The translations under genes were made by a program, and so were the position numbers. Source: Ailurus styani (taxonomy: Eukaryota > Chordata > Mammalia > Carnivora > Ailuridae). From it: DNA of 64,000 bases. This document shows, one piece after another, positions 44,531 to 55,650 of this stretch. Numbering within the stretch: the first letter of the stretch is position 1; each line of letters starts with the position of its first letter. The stretch is from assembly GCA_002007465.1 (NCBI GenBank), contig LNAC01000031.1, positions 129,750 to 193,749 of the forward strand, in the 5' to 3' direction. The notes below the pieces were generated by a model. The model made no database searches. It was given only the letters and a program-made list of their open reading frames with translations, and was not told the DNA's origin.

Positions 44531-45420
44531 TATCTCTCTTCTGAGACCGTTAAACAGATACCAAATGACATTACATTGTCCCACTTATCCACAAGGTTTT
44601 GTTCATTTTTTTTAACTCTTACTTTCTCTGTGTGTTTCGTTTTGGATATATTCAGTTTTTTCTTCAATGTCTCCTCTGTGATATCTAACAGTTGTTGATC
44701 CAATTCAGTGTATTTTTTATTTCATAGATTCTAAATCTATGGAAGTTCATTTGAGTTTCTCCCAAATATCTTCAGTATGTCTCATTCTCAAATGCACTTT
44801 TTCTCTACTTTCTTCTATGTGTGGAACATATTTATAAAAGCTTTTTATCCCACATCTCTGTTTGTTAACTCTATTATCTCTATCATTTTTAGTTCTATTT
44901 CTAGTATTTAATTCTTCTCCTGCTTGAGTCTTACTTTTCTGCTTTTTTTTTTTTAAGATTTTATTCATTTATTTGAGAGAGAGAGTGGGAGGGAGAGCAC
45001 AAAGGGAGAGTGAGAGGGAGAGGCAGACTCCCTGGGCAGAGAGGCCAACGCTGGACTCCATCCAGGCCCCTGAGACCATGTCCTGAGCTGAAGGCAGATG
45101 CCTAACCCACTGAACCACCCAGGCACCCTACTTTTCTGCTTTTTTGTATGCCTGGTAACTTTTGATTGGTTAATGTACATTGTGAATTTTACATTGCTGG
45201 ATCCAGGATTTTACTCAATTCTTTTCATTAGTCTGAACAACTGTCCTGGCATGCATATATATATTTTTCTAATCAGTTTAATAGTTTCTAGGTTGCCTTA
45301 AACCTTCCTTTCAGATATCACATTCTTTTGTTGTATGTTGTCAAATATCTGAAAAACTGCTCTATCATATATTTTATACAGGACTTTTAGAATTATTTTG
45401 GTAATGGAGGGTAAATCTAT
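44531..45420 (-). mobile_element. Old L1 (L1M-type) continuation
   Basis: TCTTCAATGTCTCCTCTGTGATATCTAACAG, TTTGAGTTTCTCCCAAATATCTTC, TTAACTCTATTATCTCTATCATT, TTTGTATGCCTGGTAACTTTTGATTGGTTAATGTACATTGTGAATTTTACATTGCTGG match the reversed L1M segment around 'gcatgcctggtaatttttgattgg'. Interrupted by the SINE at 44949-45128. Confidence 0.7.
44949..45128 (-). mobile_element. CAN-SINE
   Basis: Body with GGCAGACTCCCTGGGCAGAG and head CTGAACCACCCAGGCACCC. 17-bp duplication TACTTTTCTGCTTTTTT at 44932-44948 and 45129-45145. Confidence 0.96.
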
Positions 45421-47027
45421 CGGCTATTATTCCATCATTGTCATAGGGAAATGTGTAATTTATTATCATTGAAAATTTTTTTCATTTAATATGTGATGAA
45501 TATATACTTATTTATGTGAATATATTCTTATTTATTTAATCACATGTTAAAGATGGCTCTTAGGATCTGAGTACTAAAACTGAATTACCAATTCACAATT
45601 GGTTGATGTCTACATTATTTATGATTTTCCAGAATTTTAAAGAATTTATATTTGCCATCATCTATTGAGAATGAATTAGTAATTGTCATAATTTTATAGG
45701 TATTTAATTATTTTGTGCTTATTTAAAATTTTGGTAACACAATTTGATGGATATGACAGTTTACATCCTATTTCCATTTCCTTGGGTCTTCAGATGGCCC
45801 ATTATTAAAAATATTTTAAATTGACAAAATTAATAAATTGGCTAAGAAGTGGGTTGATAAAATAACTAAATGACTTGATCAAGGAATTTTAAAAGTCTTA
45901 TTGTATCTTATGTTATTAACATCAATTTAGAGGCTGAGAATAATGACAAGTATTATGAAATATGTTTCCTATTTTAATTCAGTTTTTACTTGCCTAAGTA
46001 TGTGACACACAGTTGTTAAAGGACAATTTACTACCATTTCCTGACACTCTTACTTAAGTATTCTTTTTCCCTTTTTGCCTGTAATTTGTGATGTCAGAAG
46101 AGGAAAGAGCCAGGAAAAACATCTTGTAAAGAGAGATTATTTTAAAGATCAAGTCACTACAGAGGTGAAAGGAAGTTAGGTTTACCTCCTTTTTTATGGC
46201 ACCTCTGAATTCTTTCTATATGCAATTGACAGTCTTTAAAAAAAACCCTGAACTCCTTGCTTAGTCCTTTTTGTGTTTCAGCTTTTGAGATTTGAAGTGA
46301 TGTCACATTTAGAAGTTGCCATACATTAATATGTAGGCATTTCAAAAAACATTTTTCATTGCCCTCAGACTAAGAATGGAGGGATAAAAACACAGCATAA
46401 ACAAAGAACATATATTTCTGATGTATTATTTCATGGCTTGCAAGTTTAAGCAGTTTTTCCAGTGTCTTACAGTGAATCAGTAGTAAGACTGAAAATAGAA
46501 TTTGATAATACGGGCTTGAATGTCCCTATGGTTTGATATAGTTAGATACTGTAAACTTTCTCTAAGGTTTTGAAAGGAAAAGGGTGACCAAGAAGTGGAG
46601 ATAATAGCCTGTAGTTATCTAAGCATTTTATTAGAGCTTTTCATGCTGTTTCAGATATAGAAAGCACAGTATTGATTTGAACATCACAGCTCAAATTTCT
46701 TCTGTGAAAAAACACCCAAGCAAATGAAGGAGATTACCAGAAAACTAAAATAAAGGCTTCAGAAAGATGATTCATGCAAAACTGTTTTCCATTACTTTAA
46801 GCAACTCAATTGAATTCATGAAGAAAGATAAGAGTTTTGACAAATTTTGTTGTCAGTAAAACTAAAGGTTCTGAGATACGGAAAGATCATCTCAATAAAA
46901 CACAGAGAGAAGACCACACAAACATCACTTTGAGGAATTTAAGATTCAAGTCTTTTAACTTAATTGGAACAAAAGGTCAGGTGTCCAAACACAGGAATAA
47001 TCATAGGGATGATTCTAAATAAATGCA
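45421..47027. other. Unique sequence
   Basis: About 1.6 kb, AT-rich. A MIR-like block may exist at 46440-46515 (AGTTTAAGCAGTTTTTCCAGTGTCTTACAGTGAATCAGTAGTAAGACTG) at low identity. Frames at 46157-46345 (-) and 46837-47022 are short and featureless. Confidence 0.42.
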
Positions 47028-47240
47028 CTCTTTCAGTTATCTATGGCTGCATAATCAACTACCCCAAAACAGTGAGGTAAAGCACTCACCGTCACTTATC
47101 TTGCTCGTGACTCTGAAGTTGTGTAGGCTCAGCTGGGCAATTCTCCTTGGTTAATCCACACGGTTGCAGTCAGATGTGCCTCTGGTCCTCTTAAAGGTTT
47201 CTTCTCTCACACGTCTTGCACCTCACTGAGAAGAGTCAAA
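47028..47240 (-). repeat. Old LTR-like repeat, family uncertain
   Basis: TCAGTTATCTATGGCTGCATAATCAACTACCCCAAAACAGTGAGG and GGCTCAGCTGGGCAATTCTCCTTGG match a common mammalian dispersed repeat that reads 'gctgcataacaaaccaccccaaaac...ggctcagctgggcggttc'. I cannot settle its class. Confidence 0.55.
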
Positions 47241-47442
47241 TATATGTACACTGAAACTCGAAAGTTTTAAAGGTAATGAATTGTACTTCTATAGCTAGTC
47301 TGCCTCTTACCAGCCTAATCACCTGAAGTATGATTAATGATCCAGTAATAGAGAGAAGTCAAAACATGGGAATTATTTCCCCGGAATTTATATTTTAAAA
47401 ACTCTGTTTTTATAAAATCTTTCTTTAAAATTTCAGATCTTT

Positions 47443-47679
47443 GGGCACCTGGGTGGCTCAGTGGGTTAAAGCCTCTGCCTTCGGCTCAGGTCATGATCTC
47501 AGGGTCCTCAGATCGAGCCCCGCGTCGGGCTCCCTGCTCAGCGGGGAGCCTGCTTCCTCCTCTCTCTGCCTCCCTCTCTGCCTGCTTGTGATCTGATCTC
47601 TCTCTCTCTCTCTCTGTCAAATAAATAAATAAAATCTTAAAAAAAAATAAATACATAAAAAAATAAAATAAAATAAAAT
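47443..47679 (+). mobile_element. CAN-SINE A of a same-site pair, young
   Basis: GGGCACCTGGGTGGCTCAG to CAAATAAATAAATAAAATCTT plus an (AAAAT)n tail. The target sequence TTTCAGATCTTT precedes it (ending 47442), follows it (47684-47695), and occurs a third time after SINE B. Confidence 0.96.
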
Positions 47680-47695
47680 AAAATTTCAGATCTTT

Positions 47696-47888
47696 GGGGC
47701 ACCTGGGTGGCTCATTCAGTTGGGTGTCTGCCTTCAGCTCAGGTCATGATCCCAGATTCCTGGGATCATGCCCCACATTGGAGACCCTGCTTTCCACTCC
47801 CTCCATTGCTCCCCCTGCTTGTGCGCTCTCTCACTCTCTCTCTCTCTTTGTAAAATAAATAAAATCTTTAAAAAATATGTAAATAAAC
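47696..47888 (+). mobile_element. CAN-SINE B of a same-site pair, older subfamily
   Basis: GGGGCACCTGGGTGGCTCATTCAG to GTAAAATAAATAAAATCTTTAAAAAATATG. Followed by TTTCAGATCTTT at about 47889-47900. It lacks the ACTTGTAATC-type block and is more diverged than SINE A. Confidence 0.95.
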
Positions 47889-47900
47889 TTTCAGATCTTT

Positions 47901-48434
47901 TAATCATACATTTCAAAGCACCCCAATTTTCACTAATTGAAGATCAGTCTACCATTATTTTAGTCTATCTTATTCACAGTGATACAACAGTATATAGTCA
48001 TATACTACTTGAGGGAGTAAAAATGTATTTGATGTTTCTAGAAGAAGATGGGGTATATATATTTTTAAAAACTAAAGTGATCATTCTCAATGATCTAATA
48101 ATTCCTTTAAGACTTTATTCTAAAGAAATTACCAGGTAAGTATGTATGTGCATTCCAGCATTCTTTATAGAAGATAAAAGGACAAGAAAATCCCCTTATC
48201 ATTCTAAAAAGAATTCACTGAGCAAATGATAATTCAACTATATGTATCAGTTAGTGTCCATTCAGGAATACAGAAAACTTTCCACAGATAAAATATAATT
48301 TGAAACCAAATTACATGGAGTCTAGGAACTGTAGCATGCTGAATTTCAGCCTTTTTGTGATAGAGGAGAGAAAAAAGAAAAGCAATGGAATTGAGAAAAA
48401 AAAACAGAAAATTAATCCTCATAACATAATGGGA
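47901..48434. other. Unique sequence
   Basis: The 123-codon frame at 47768-48139 starts inside SINE B and leaves it into unique DNA, so I do not regard it as a gene. Confidence 0.42.
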
Positions 48435-48446
48435 TACAATTAATTC

Positions 48447-48664
48447 TTTTTTTAAAAGTTTTTATTTATTCATTTGAGAGAGAGAGAGAGAATGAGCAGG
48501 AGTGGTGGAGGGCGGTGAGACAGAGGGACAAGTAGACTCCCCACTGAGCATGGAGCCTGATGTGGGGTGAACAGGAGGCTCGACACAGAGCTCCAACCCA
48601 GGACTCCAAGATCATGACCTGAGCTGATGTCAGACGCTTAACCAACTGAGTCACCCAGGCACTC
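48447..48664 (-). mobile_element. CAN-SINE, with extra internal block
   Basis: TTTTTTTAAAAGTTTTTATTTATTCATTTGAG to GAGTCACCCAGGCACTCC. Between the body and the head an additional AACAGGAGGCTCGACACAGAG block (around 48570) makes it longer than its neighbours. Imperfect flanks TACAATTAATTC / TATAATTAAGCT. Confidence 0.9.
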
Positions 48665-48834
48665 CTATAATTAAGCTTCTTAAATTTATTGTACCTGGAT
48701 TATTCTGATATTCACAAATTCACAATATTTATATAATCAATGACCTTTGAAATTTTGTATATATATATTCTTATATATTTTTCCTTATTATATGTTAAAC
48801 ATGGAATGGTGAGGAGGTGTAGATCTATTGATTC

Positions 48835-48990
48835 TTTTTTTTTGTAGTTCAGTTCAAATGTAATTTTGAGATAATTTTAGATTTACAGAAGAGTTGCAAA
48901 AATAATGCAGAGAATTCCTATACAGATCTTCCTAAAGCTCTGATGAATGTACATCCCAATAAACCATGTCTGTAGAGTGCAGATTGGTTT
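48835..48990 (-). mobile_element. L1 3'UTR-type remnant
   Basis: ATTTTGAGATAATTTTAGATTTACAGAAGAGTTGCAAAAATAATGCAGAGAATTCC is a well-known reversed old-L1 3'UTR motif. Confidence 0.75.
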
Positions 48991-49715
48991 GCCAAAACAA
49001 TGTTTGCATGGCCCTGAGCCTTGGTCTTTTTGCTCTGCGCCTCTGCTCACCTGTCCTTCATTCTTTGGTTTTCAACTGTTATTTGTTATTCGAAGTTTGC
49101 CAGCTTGGCGGGGGGTACTTGAGAAGCATTTTGCCCCCTTGATTAAACTTTAATGTTAGTCATAGTGTTCTGAATTTGGGGAATGCCGTGTTCTTATTTC
49201 TCCTTCCCTTCCTTAGTTCAGAGACCAGTGCATAGTCTTCCACTTCCCCAGGAGTAGAATTTTTCCCGTGTTTCCTTCCCCTGGGTGTAATAAAATGTCT
49301 CCAGGGCCCCCAAAATGGTGGTATATTTTGCTTACCTCCCACAGATTAAGGCTTTTGTTCCTAGGGGCACAGAGGAGAAGAATCCAAGTGGAGGTTCTTG
49401 CCATCCCATATAACTGCTGTTTCTCTCCTCCGCTGCACTACAATGGAAACTTTCTTACAGCTCATTCTTGTCTTTTCTGTGAACACCCATTGAAATTTAT
49501 TGATAATTGGCTTCAGTGGATGTGGAGTCCTCCAAATATCTGTGAACTCCAGGGGAATCACAACACTCCATGGGTCCAAGTGCAGCTTTCAACAACTTGT
49601 CATTTACACGGAACTCATATTCCCACTACCCATTTATACCTACAAGTAAGCCAGTGCTCGCCTTTTCTCTTTCCCTTCAGGTTGCTATCTCTTACTAGAT
49701 TTTAGAACACTGGTT
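48991..49715. other. Unassigned, relatively GC-rich segment
   Basis: GC content is clearly above the window average. It carries a 145-codon frame on + (49268-49705) together with overlapping open frames on - (49160-49342, 49213-49404, 49361-49579). The + product has no signal peptide, membrane segment or domain I recognise, and its start lies in a composition shift rather than after a splice acceptor. It may be an unrecognised LTR, an old L1 5' region or a decayed processed pseudogene. Confidence 0.3.
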
Positions 49716-51133
49716 TCTCAGTGAACTTAGCTCTATAATAGATTCAAAACCAGTCATAATGAAAAAAAATTGTTTTTTCATTGTAAATATGAGAGTGAAG
49801 CCCCTTCAAGCTCTCTGCATCCAAGAAAAGACAATAGAAGTTTTATTTATCACTTTTGCATGGTTTAGATTTTTACACTAGTATATACTGCATTTATGTA
49901 CTTAAAATACACTTGATGCATTATGATAGATGATACATATTTTAAACATACGTAGCATAAGTGCATATGCTTAATTCTTTGAATAAATTAAGATATAATA
50001 GACAATAATATGTCTTGATTTTGTAATGAGAAAAAGTCGTTTAAAAGAATAAACAAAACACAGTTTTAGGAGAAAACACGATAACAGAAATGTTTCTGAT
50101 TGGAATATGATTCAAAGTAGTAAATGCGTGTGTGTATAAATGATAGGATAAGATAAAATATATACGTGCTGAGGCTATTTCCACATTCTGTGTAGATTCG
50201 TTTCTGTAAGAACATTTCCTTGATTTTGAAATGAAGAGTGAAGGATGAGGGAGGTGGAGGAAAAAGGCGTGGTGGGTGGTGAGGGGAAGTGTGTGAATTG
50301 TGGAGGGTGAAGGATGAGAAAGAAGGTGCTTGGTGGTTACGGATCATGTGAGCTGAGAAGAACTATGGAAATGGAATTTTCCTAGTGCCATAGATTATGG
50401 AAGATGAAAAGAAAAGGAAGCATTATTTCTGTGTAAATGCCTTCTGGCTGCTGATTTGATTGTATTCCTTTGACTGCGAGACCACCTTCTAACTAGTCAA
50501 CAGGGGCCTCGGGGTTTAATTTGGCAGTGAAGTGCTCATATGGAAATCCACCAAATGTTCAGGGCACTTTTATAAAGTATTAAGTAGGCTTTAAATTTCT
50601 TCTTTTTATTGTTTTGATTTGACAGATTTTCACAAGATAAAATGTATTGTTTTTATGATGACAAAATCAATAAGATCTATTTTTAGAAGTCAGTCTTTAA
50701 TTTGAAGCCCAGCGAAAAGTAGAAAATCATAAAGGAATGAAAAAGACATCTATATTGGAGTGGGGCAATTAGCCACCATCGGTTAGAATGAACTTCGCTT
50801 AGAGAAAAACAACTCCACGAAGCCTCAGTTTCCACATTAATCAAATAACAACATTAAATTGGGTCGGTTATTTTTCACAACTGTGCTCTAGGAAGTCCTG
50901 GGACACAGACGGTGGCACCAGAGAGGTCAACAGGAAGATCCTAGAACTGCTTCCTTGTTTGTTTGGTTTTTTTTCCCTTGTTTGTTTTAATTTTTATTTG
51001 TTTTAATATTAGGGTTCCTGTTAACTTTAAGATAATACTGTTAATTAAAAAAAACAAAAATTAAAAATCATGTGATCCAAAAGAATTTTAGGGTTCTGAA
51101 TTAATTAATAAGAAGCACTGTAATGATAGTTTA
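49716..51133. other. Unique sequence
   Basis: No transposon recognised in about 1.4 kb. Between 50440 and 50900 the sequence is less AT-biased and free of simple repeats. The 93-codon antisense frame at 50066-50347 is Pro/His/Ser-rich from a GGAGGTGG-type purine stretch and is not credible. Confidence 0.42.
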
Positions 51134-51592
51134 TTAGTCTTTTAGGGAGGCCAGGACAAAGTACCACAAACTGGGCAGCTTAAAACAACAGAAATTTATT
51201 CTCTCACAATTTGGAGGACAGATGGATGAAATTAAGATATTCACAGTCCTATGATGCCTTTGAAGAATCTAGGGAAGAATCCTTCCATGCCTCTTCCTAG
51301 CTTCTGGTGTTTGCTATCGATCGTGGAACTTCTTGGCTTGTGTATGCATCAATCCAGTCTCTGCCTGGGTCTTCTTATCGCATCCATCCCCTCTGTTTCT
51401 GTGTATCTTCGATTCTACTTATAAGAATATCAGTCAGGTTGGATTAAGGCTCATCCTAATCCAATATGACCTCTTCTCAACTTGACTACATCTGCAAAGA
51501 TTCTGTTTCCCAATTAAATCACATTCACAGGTACCGGGAGTTAGGACTTCAACATATTTTTTAAAGGAACACAATTTAATCTGCAACAGACA
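51134..51592 (-). mobile_element. MLT1-type MaLR LTR
   Basis: Reversed blocks: GGCCAGGACAAAGTACCACAAACTGGGCAGCTTAAAACAACAGAAATTTATTCTCTCAC, CTTCTGGTGTTTGCTATCGATCGTGG, ATGCATCAATCCAGTCTCTGCC, CAACTTGACTACATCTGCAAAGATTCTG, TCACAGGTACCGGGAGTTAGGACTTCAACATAT. Nearly complete; solitary. Confidence 0.87.
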
Positions 51593-51684
51593 TTAATGGG
51601 TAAGTACAGTACAGCATAGTATAGTATAGGGTATTTATTCTTAAAGACAAACAGTGGCTCAAGACAATGTTTAAAAATATACAG

Positions 51685-51850
51685 TTACACGGGTTCCTGA
51701 CATATCTATATGACCTTGAGCAAGACTGACCCTTTCTGAGACTTACTATCCTAAACTGTAAAATGCAGCTAATAATTTTATCTACCCCTTTAGGTTGCTT
51801 GGAGATTACATGAATTCATATATGTAAAGCACTAAGGACAGAGAATGTTT
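51685..51850 (+). repeat. MIR SINE
   Basis: TTCCTGACATATCTATATGACCTTGAGCAAG, CTTTCTGAGACTTACTATCCTAAACTGTAAAATGCAGC, TTGCTTGGAGATTACATGAATTCATATATGTAAAGCACTAAGGACAG are the sense MIR core and 3' part. Confidence 0.8.
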
Positions 51851-52519
51851 GTAGGGAGACCTTATAACTTCTTGTCATTATGTACATCTAGGTAATATGC
51901 TCTGTAAATTAACAGCCAAGTTGTGAGACTAGCTCCTTAAAAGAGAAAGGGATTCATTTGCGGGATGAGGTAATGAAGGGAATCTTCAAACAACACAGAG
52001 GGTAAGCTTTAAACCATGGCTAGGAATTGGATAGATGGAAAGGAAAGCCACAGCATATCATGAAGTGGTATGAGCAAAAGTAACTCTTTTCTATTCTCTT
52101 TCATTTCTGTATTCAGAAATAATCAATCATTTCTACCTGTTACCAATATTTTTTGATATGGTAATATTTCTTCTTTCTTGCTAGGACTGTCTTTAAAAAA
52201 TATATTACATTGAATTGTGAGTGTTTCATGTCTAATGGTGTGTGAATATACCTTGCAAAAGAGAATAACCATTTGGATATTTGTTGCCTAGTTTTAAAAC
52301 TAATTCTAGAAAATAAAGAATGGAGCCACAAAGGCAACTGACTTTGTAAATTAGTGTCACAGAGGGTCAGGAATTTAGGAATTACATATGCACACAGTTA
52401 TTATATTTTACATGTATATATTATTTTATTTTTAATATGTTTATTATATATAATTTTATAGATTATATACTTTTATATGTTTTATTGTGTACACATATAT
52501 ATTTACATACATAATTTCT
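51851..52519. other. Unique sequence grading into AT-rich L1 flank
   Basis: TATATA/TTTATA-rich at 52405-52510. No gene. Confidence 0.38.
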
Positions 52520-54200
52520 ATTACCTAAAGGATTCCCACCTCCCCCAACCCATGGTAACCTCTAATATACTTTCTTTATAGGAAACTATCCTTTCTCCAT
52601 TGAATGGACTTGGAACCATCATCAAAAATCAGTATGGTATAGATGTATGGACTTTTTCTACACTTTCAGTTCTATTTCATTGGCCAATATATTTATCCTT
52701 ATGTCAGTACCACACTGATATTATTACAGTAGTTTTGTTTTATGTTTTGAAACTGGTAAGTATGCATCTCCAAACTTTGTCCTTGTTTTTCAAGTTTTTT
52801 TGGTTTTTGGTTGGTTGGTTGTTGTTTTTTTGTTTGTTTGTTTGTTTGTTTTTTGGCTATGTGGTACTCCTTGCAATCCTAAATGAATTTGAGCATTAGC
52901 TTTTCCATTTCTGCAAAAAAGGCTGCTGAAATTTTGACAGTGTGGTGAATCTGAGTGATAGGGAGAGTGTGATGGGGAGTTGCTTTGAGTAGTACTGACA
53001 TCTTAACTAAATTGTTTTCCCATTCATGAATATGGGGCATATTTCCATTTATTTAGGTCTTCTTTAACTTTTTTTCAGCTATTCTCTGTACTTTTTAGTG
53101 TACAAGTCTTTCACTATCCTGGTTAAATGTATTCCTAGGTATTTTTGTATTGTATTATTTTAGATGATATTGTAAATATAATTGCTTTCCTAACTTATTT
53201 TTCAAATTGTCATTGCTATATTATAAAAAAACAACTGATTTTTGTGTGTTGATATTTACCATGAAACTTCGCTAAATTTCTTTATAAGTTCAAAAACCTT
53301 CCTTTTGGAAATTTTCTATATGTAGGATGATATTATCTTTGAATACAGTTTACTTCTTCTTTTCTGATTGTTTTTCCTTTTCTTGCCCAGTTCATTTGTC
53401 TAGAACTTTCAGTACAGTATCAAATAGCAGTGGTAAAAGCAGCATCTTTGTCATGTTCTGATCTTTGCAATACAGTTTAGTCTATCTCCACTGAGTATGA
53501 TGTTAACTGTGGGGTTTTCATACATGTCCTTGAGCATGTCCAGGAAATTTTTTTATTCCTAGTTTTCTGAGTGTTCTTTATCATGGAAGCGTATTAGCCT
53601 TCATCAGTTGTTCTTTTTCTGCATCAATTGAGATGATCAGTTCTTCTTTGTTCTATTCTTGTGATGTAATACATAGGTATTACCTTCTTGTATAAAACTA
53701 CCCTTGCTTTCTTGAGCTAAATCCCACTTGATGATGTTGTGTAATCTTTTTAATGTGCTTTTAGATTTGGTTTTCTAATATCTTGCTGAGGATTCTGTAT
53801 CTATATTTATAAGGGATATTATACGGTGAATTTCTTTTCCTTTTTTTTTTTTTGAACTTTTTATCTGGCTGTGGTGTCAGGGCTAACTTCATAGAATGAG
53901 TTTCAAACTATATTTTCATCTTCTGTTTTTTGAAAAGTTTGAGAAGGATTGGTATTAGTTCTTTTTAGATATTTGGTAGAATTCACCAGTGAACACATCT
54001 TATCCTGGACTTTTTTTTGTTAGGCAGTTTTGGGCTACTTATTCAATCTCTTTACTTGTTATAGGTTTACTTATTATAAGTCTATTGAGATTTTCTATTT
54101 TCAATTTTTTTGTCAGTTTAGGTAATTTGTGTATTTTTAGGAACTTGTAAATTGTCTCTAGATTATTTATTTGTTGGTATTCAGTTGTTCATATCATTCT

Positions 54201-54402
54201 TTTTTCTTTTTCTAAGATTTTATTTATTTATTTATTTGACACAGAGAGAGATCACAAGTAGGCAGTGAGGCAGGCAGAGAGAGAGGAGGAAGCAGGCTCT
54301 CTGTGGAGCAGAGAGCCCGATGCGGGCCTCGATCCCAGGACCCTGAGATCATGACCTGAGCCGAAGGCAGAGGCTTTAACCCACTGAGCCACCCAGGTGC
54401 CC
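54201..54402 (-). mobile_element. CAN-SINE, young
   Basis: TCTAAGATTTTATTTATTTATTTATTTGAC, AGTAGGCAG variant, head GAGCCACCCAGGTGCCC. Duplication TCATATCATTCT at 54189-54200 and 54403-54414. Confidence 0.96.
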
Positions 54403-54780
54403 TCATATCATTCTCTTAATATCCTTTCCATTTCTATAAGGTTGGTATAAATGTCTCACCACATTCATTTCAGAATTTAGTTATTTGTGCCTCCTTCCTT
54501 TTTTTTTTGTCAGAAAAAAAATGTTTGCCAATTTTGCTCATCTTTTCAAAGAACAGTTAGGTTCATTTATTGTATTGTTTTTGTATTCTCAATTTTATCT
54601 GTTAACACTATGATCTTTATTAATTTCTTTTTGATAGCTTTGTATTTAGTTTCTTTTCTGGTTCTTAGTCTGGTTTTTGTTTGTTTCTTTGTTTGTATGG
54701 TAGTGATTCACAGTGTAAATTTCCTTTTTCTAGTCTTCTCAGCTGTAAAGTAAGATTAGTGATTTGAGGTCTTTTTTACC

Positions 54781-54980
54781 TTTTTTTAATAAAGATTTTA
54801 TTTATTTATTTGACAGAGAGAGAAAGAGATCACAAGCAGGCAGAGAGGCAGGCAGAGAGAGAGGAGGAAGCAGGCTTCCTGCTGAGCAGACAGCCTGATG
54901 CAGAGCTCCATCCCAGGACCCTGAGATCATGACCTGAGCCAAATGCAGAGGCTTTAACCCACTGAGCCACCCAGGTGCAC
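54781..54980 (-). mobile_element. CAN-SINE, young
   Basis: TTTTTTTAATAAAGATTTTATTTATTTATTTGAC, AGCAGGCAG variant, head GAGCCACCCAGGTGCAC. Flanks CTTTTTTACC / CTTTCTTACT are only an approximate duplication. Confidence 0.93.
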
Positions 54981-55271
54981 TTTCTTACTTTTTATACACA
55001 TATTTTGCACCTATACTTTCCCCACTAAGCGCTACCAATGTTACACCCAAAAAGTTTTTATTTCATGCTTCATTTTAACTCATCTCTAAATATTTTCTAA
55101 TTTCTCTTATGATCTCCACTGACCCATAGGTTGCCTAAGAATATTGTTCAATATCCACCTATATGTGTAAAATTTTCCAACTTCCTTTTGTTACTTATTT
55201 CTAGCTTCATTCCATTGTGGTCAGAGAATATACATTATATGATTTCACATTCTTAAAACTTAATAGATATT

Positions 55272-55466
55272 TGGATGCCTGGGTGGCTCAGTCAGTTAAG
55301 TGTCTGCCTTCAGGTCAGGTCATGATCCCAGAGTCCTGGAATCGAGTCCCGCATTGGACTCCTTGTTCAGCGGGGAGCCTGCTTCTCCCTCTGCCTGTGC
55401 TCCCCCTGCTTGTGCTCTCTCTCTCTGACAAATAAATAAATAAAATCTTTTAAAAAATAAATAAAT
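55272..55466 (+). mobile_element. CAN-SINE
   Basis: GGATGCCTGGGTGGCTCAGTCAG to CAAATAAATAAATAAAATCTTTTAAAAAATAAAT. Duplication AACTTAATAGATATT / AACTTAATAGAAATT at 55257-55271 and 55468-55482, one mismatch. Confidence 0.96.
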
Positions 55467-55629
55467 AAACTTAATAGAAATTGTGTTTTGGTGTAGTATA
55501 CACTTTATCCTGGAGAATATTCTCTGTATTTGAAAAGAAAGTGTATTCTGCTGTTATTTTGGTGTACTGTTTTATATATGTCTGTTAAGTCTGTTTGGAT
55601 TATAGTGTTGTTCAGTTCTCTGTTTCCTC

Positions 55630-55650
55630 TGTGTGTGTGTGTGTGTGTGA
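55630..55650. repeat. (TG)n microsatellite
   Basis: Ten TG units within the L1 tract. Confidence 0.9.

Noticed and set aside
47768..48139. 123-codon open frame
   Set aside because: It begins inside a CAN-SINE body and extends into unrelated unique DNA.
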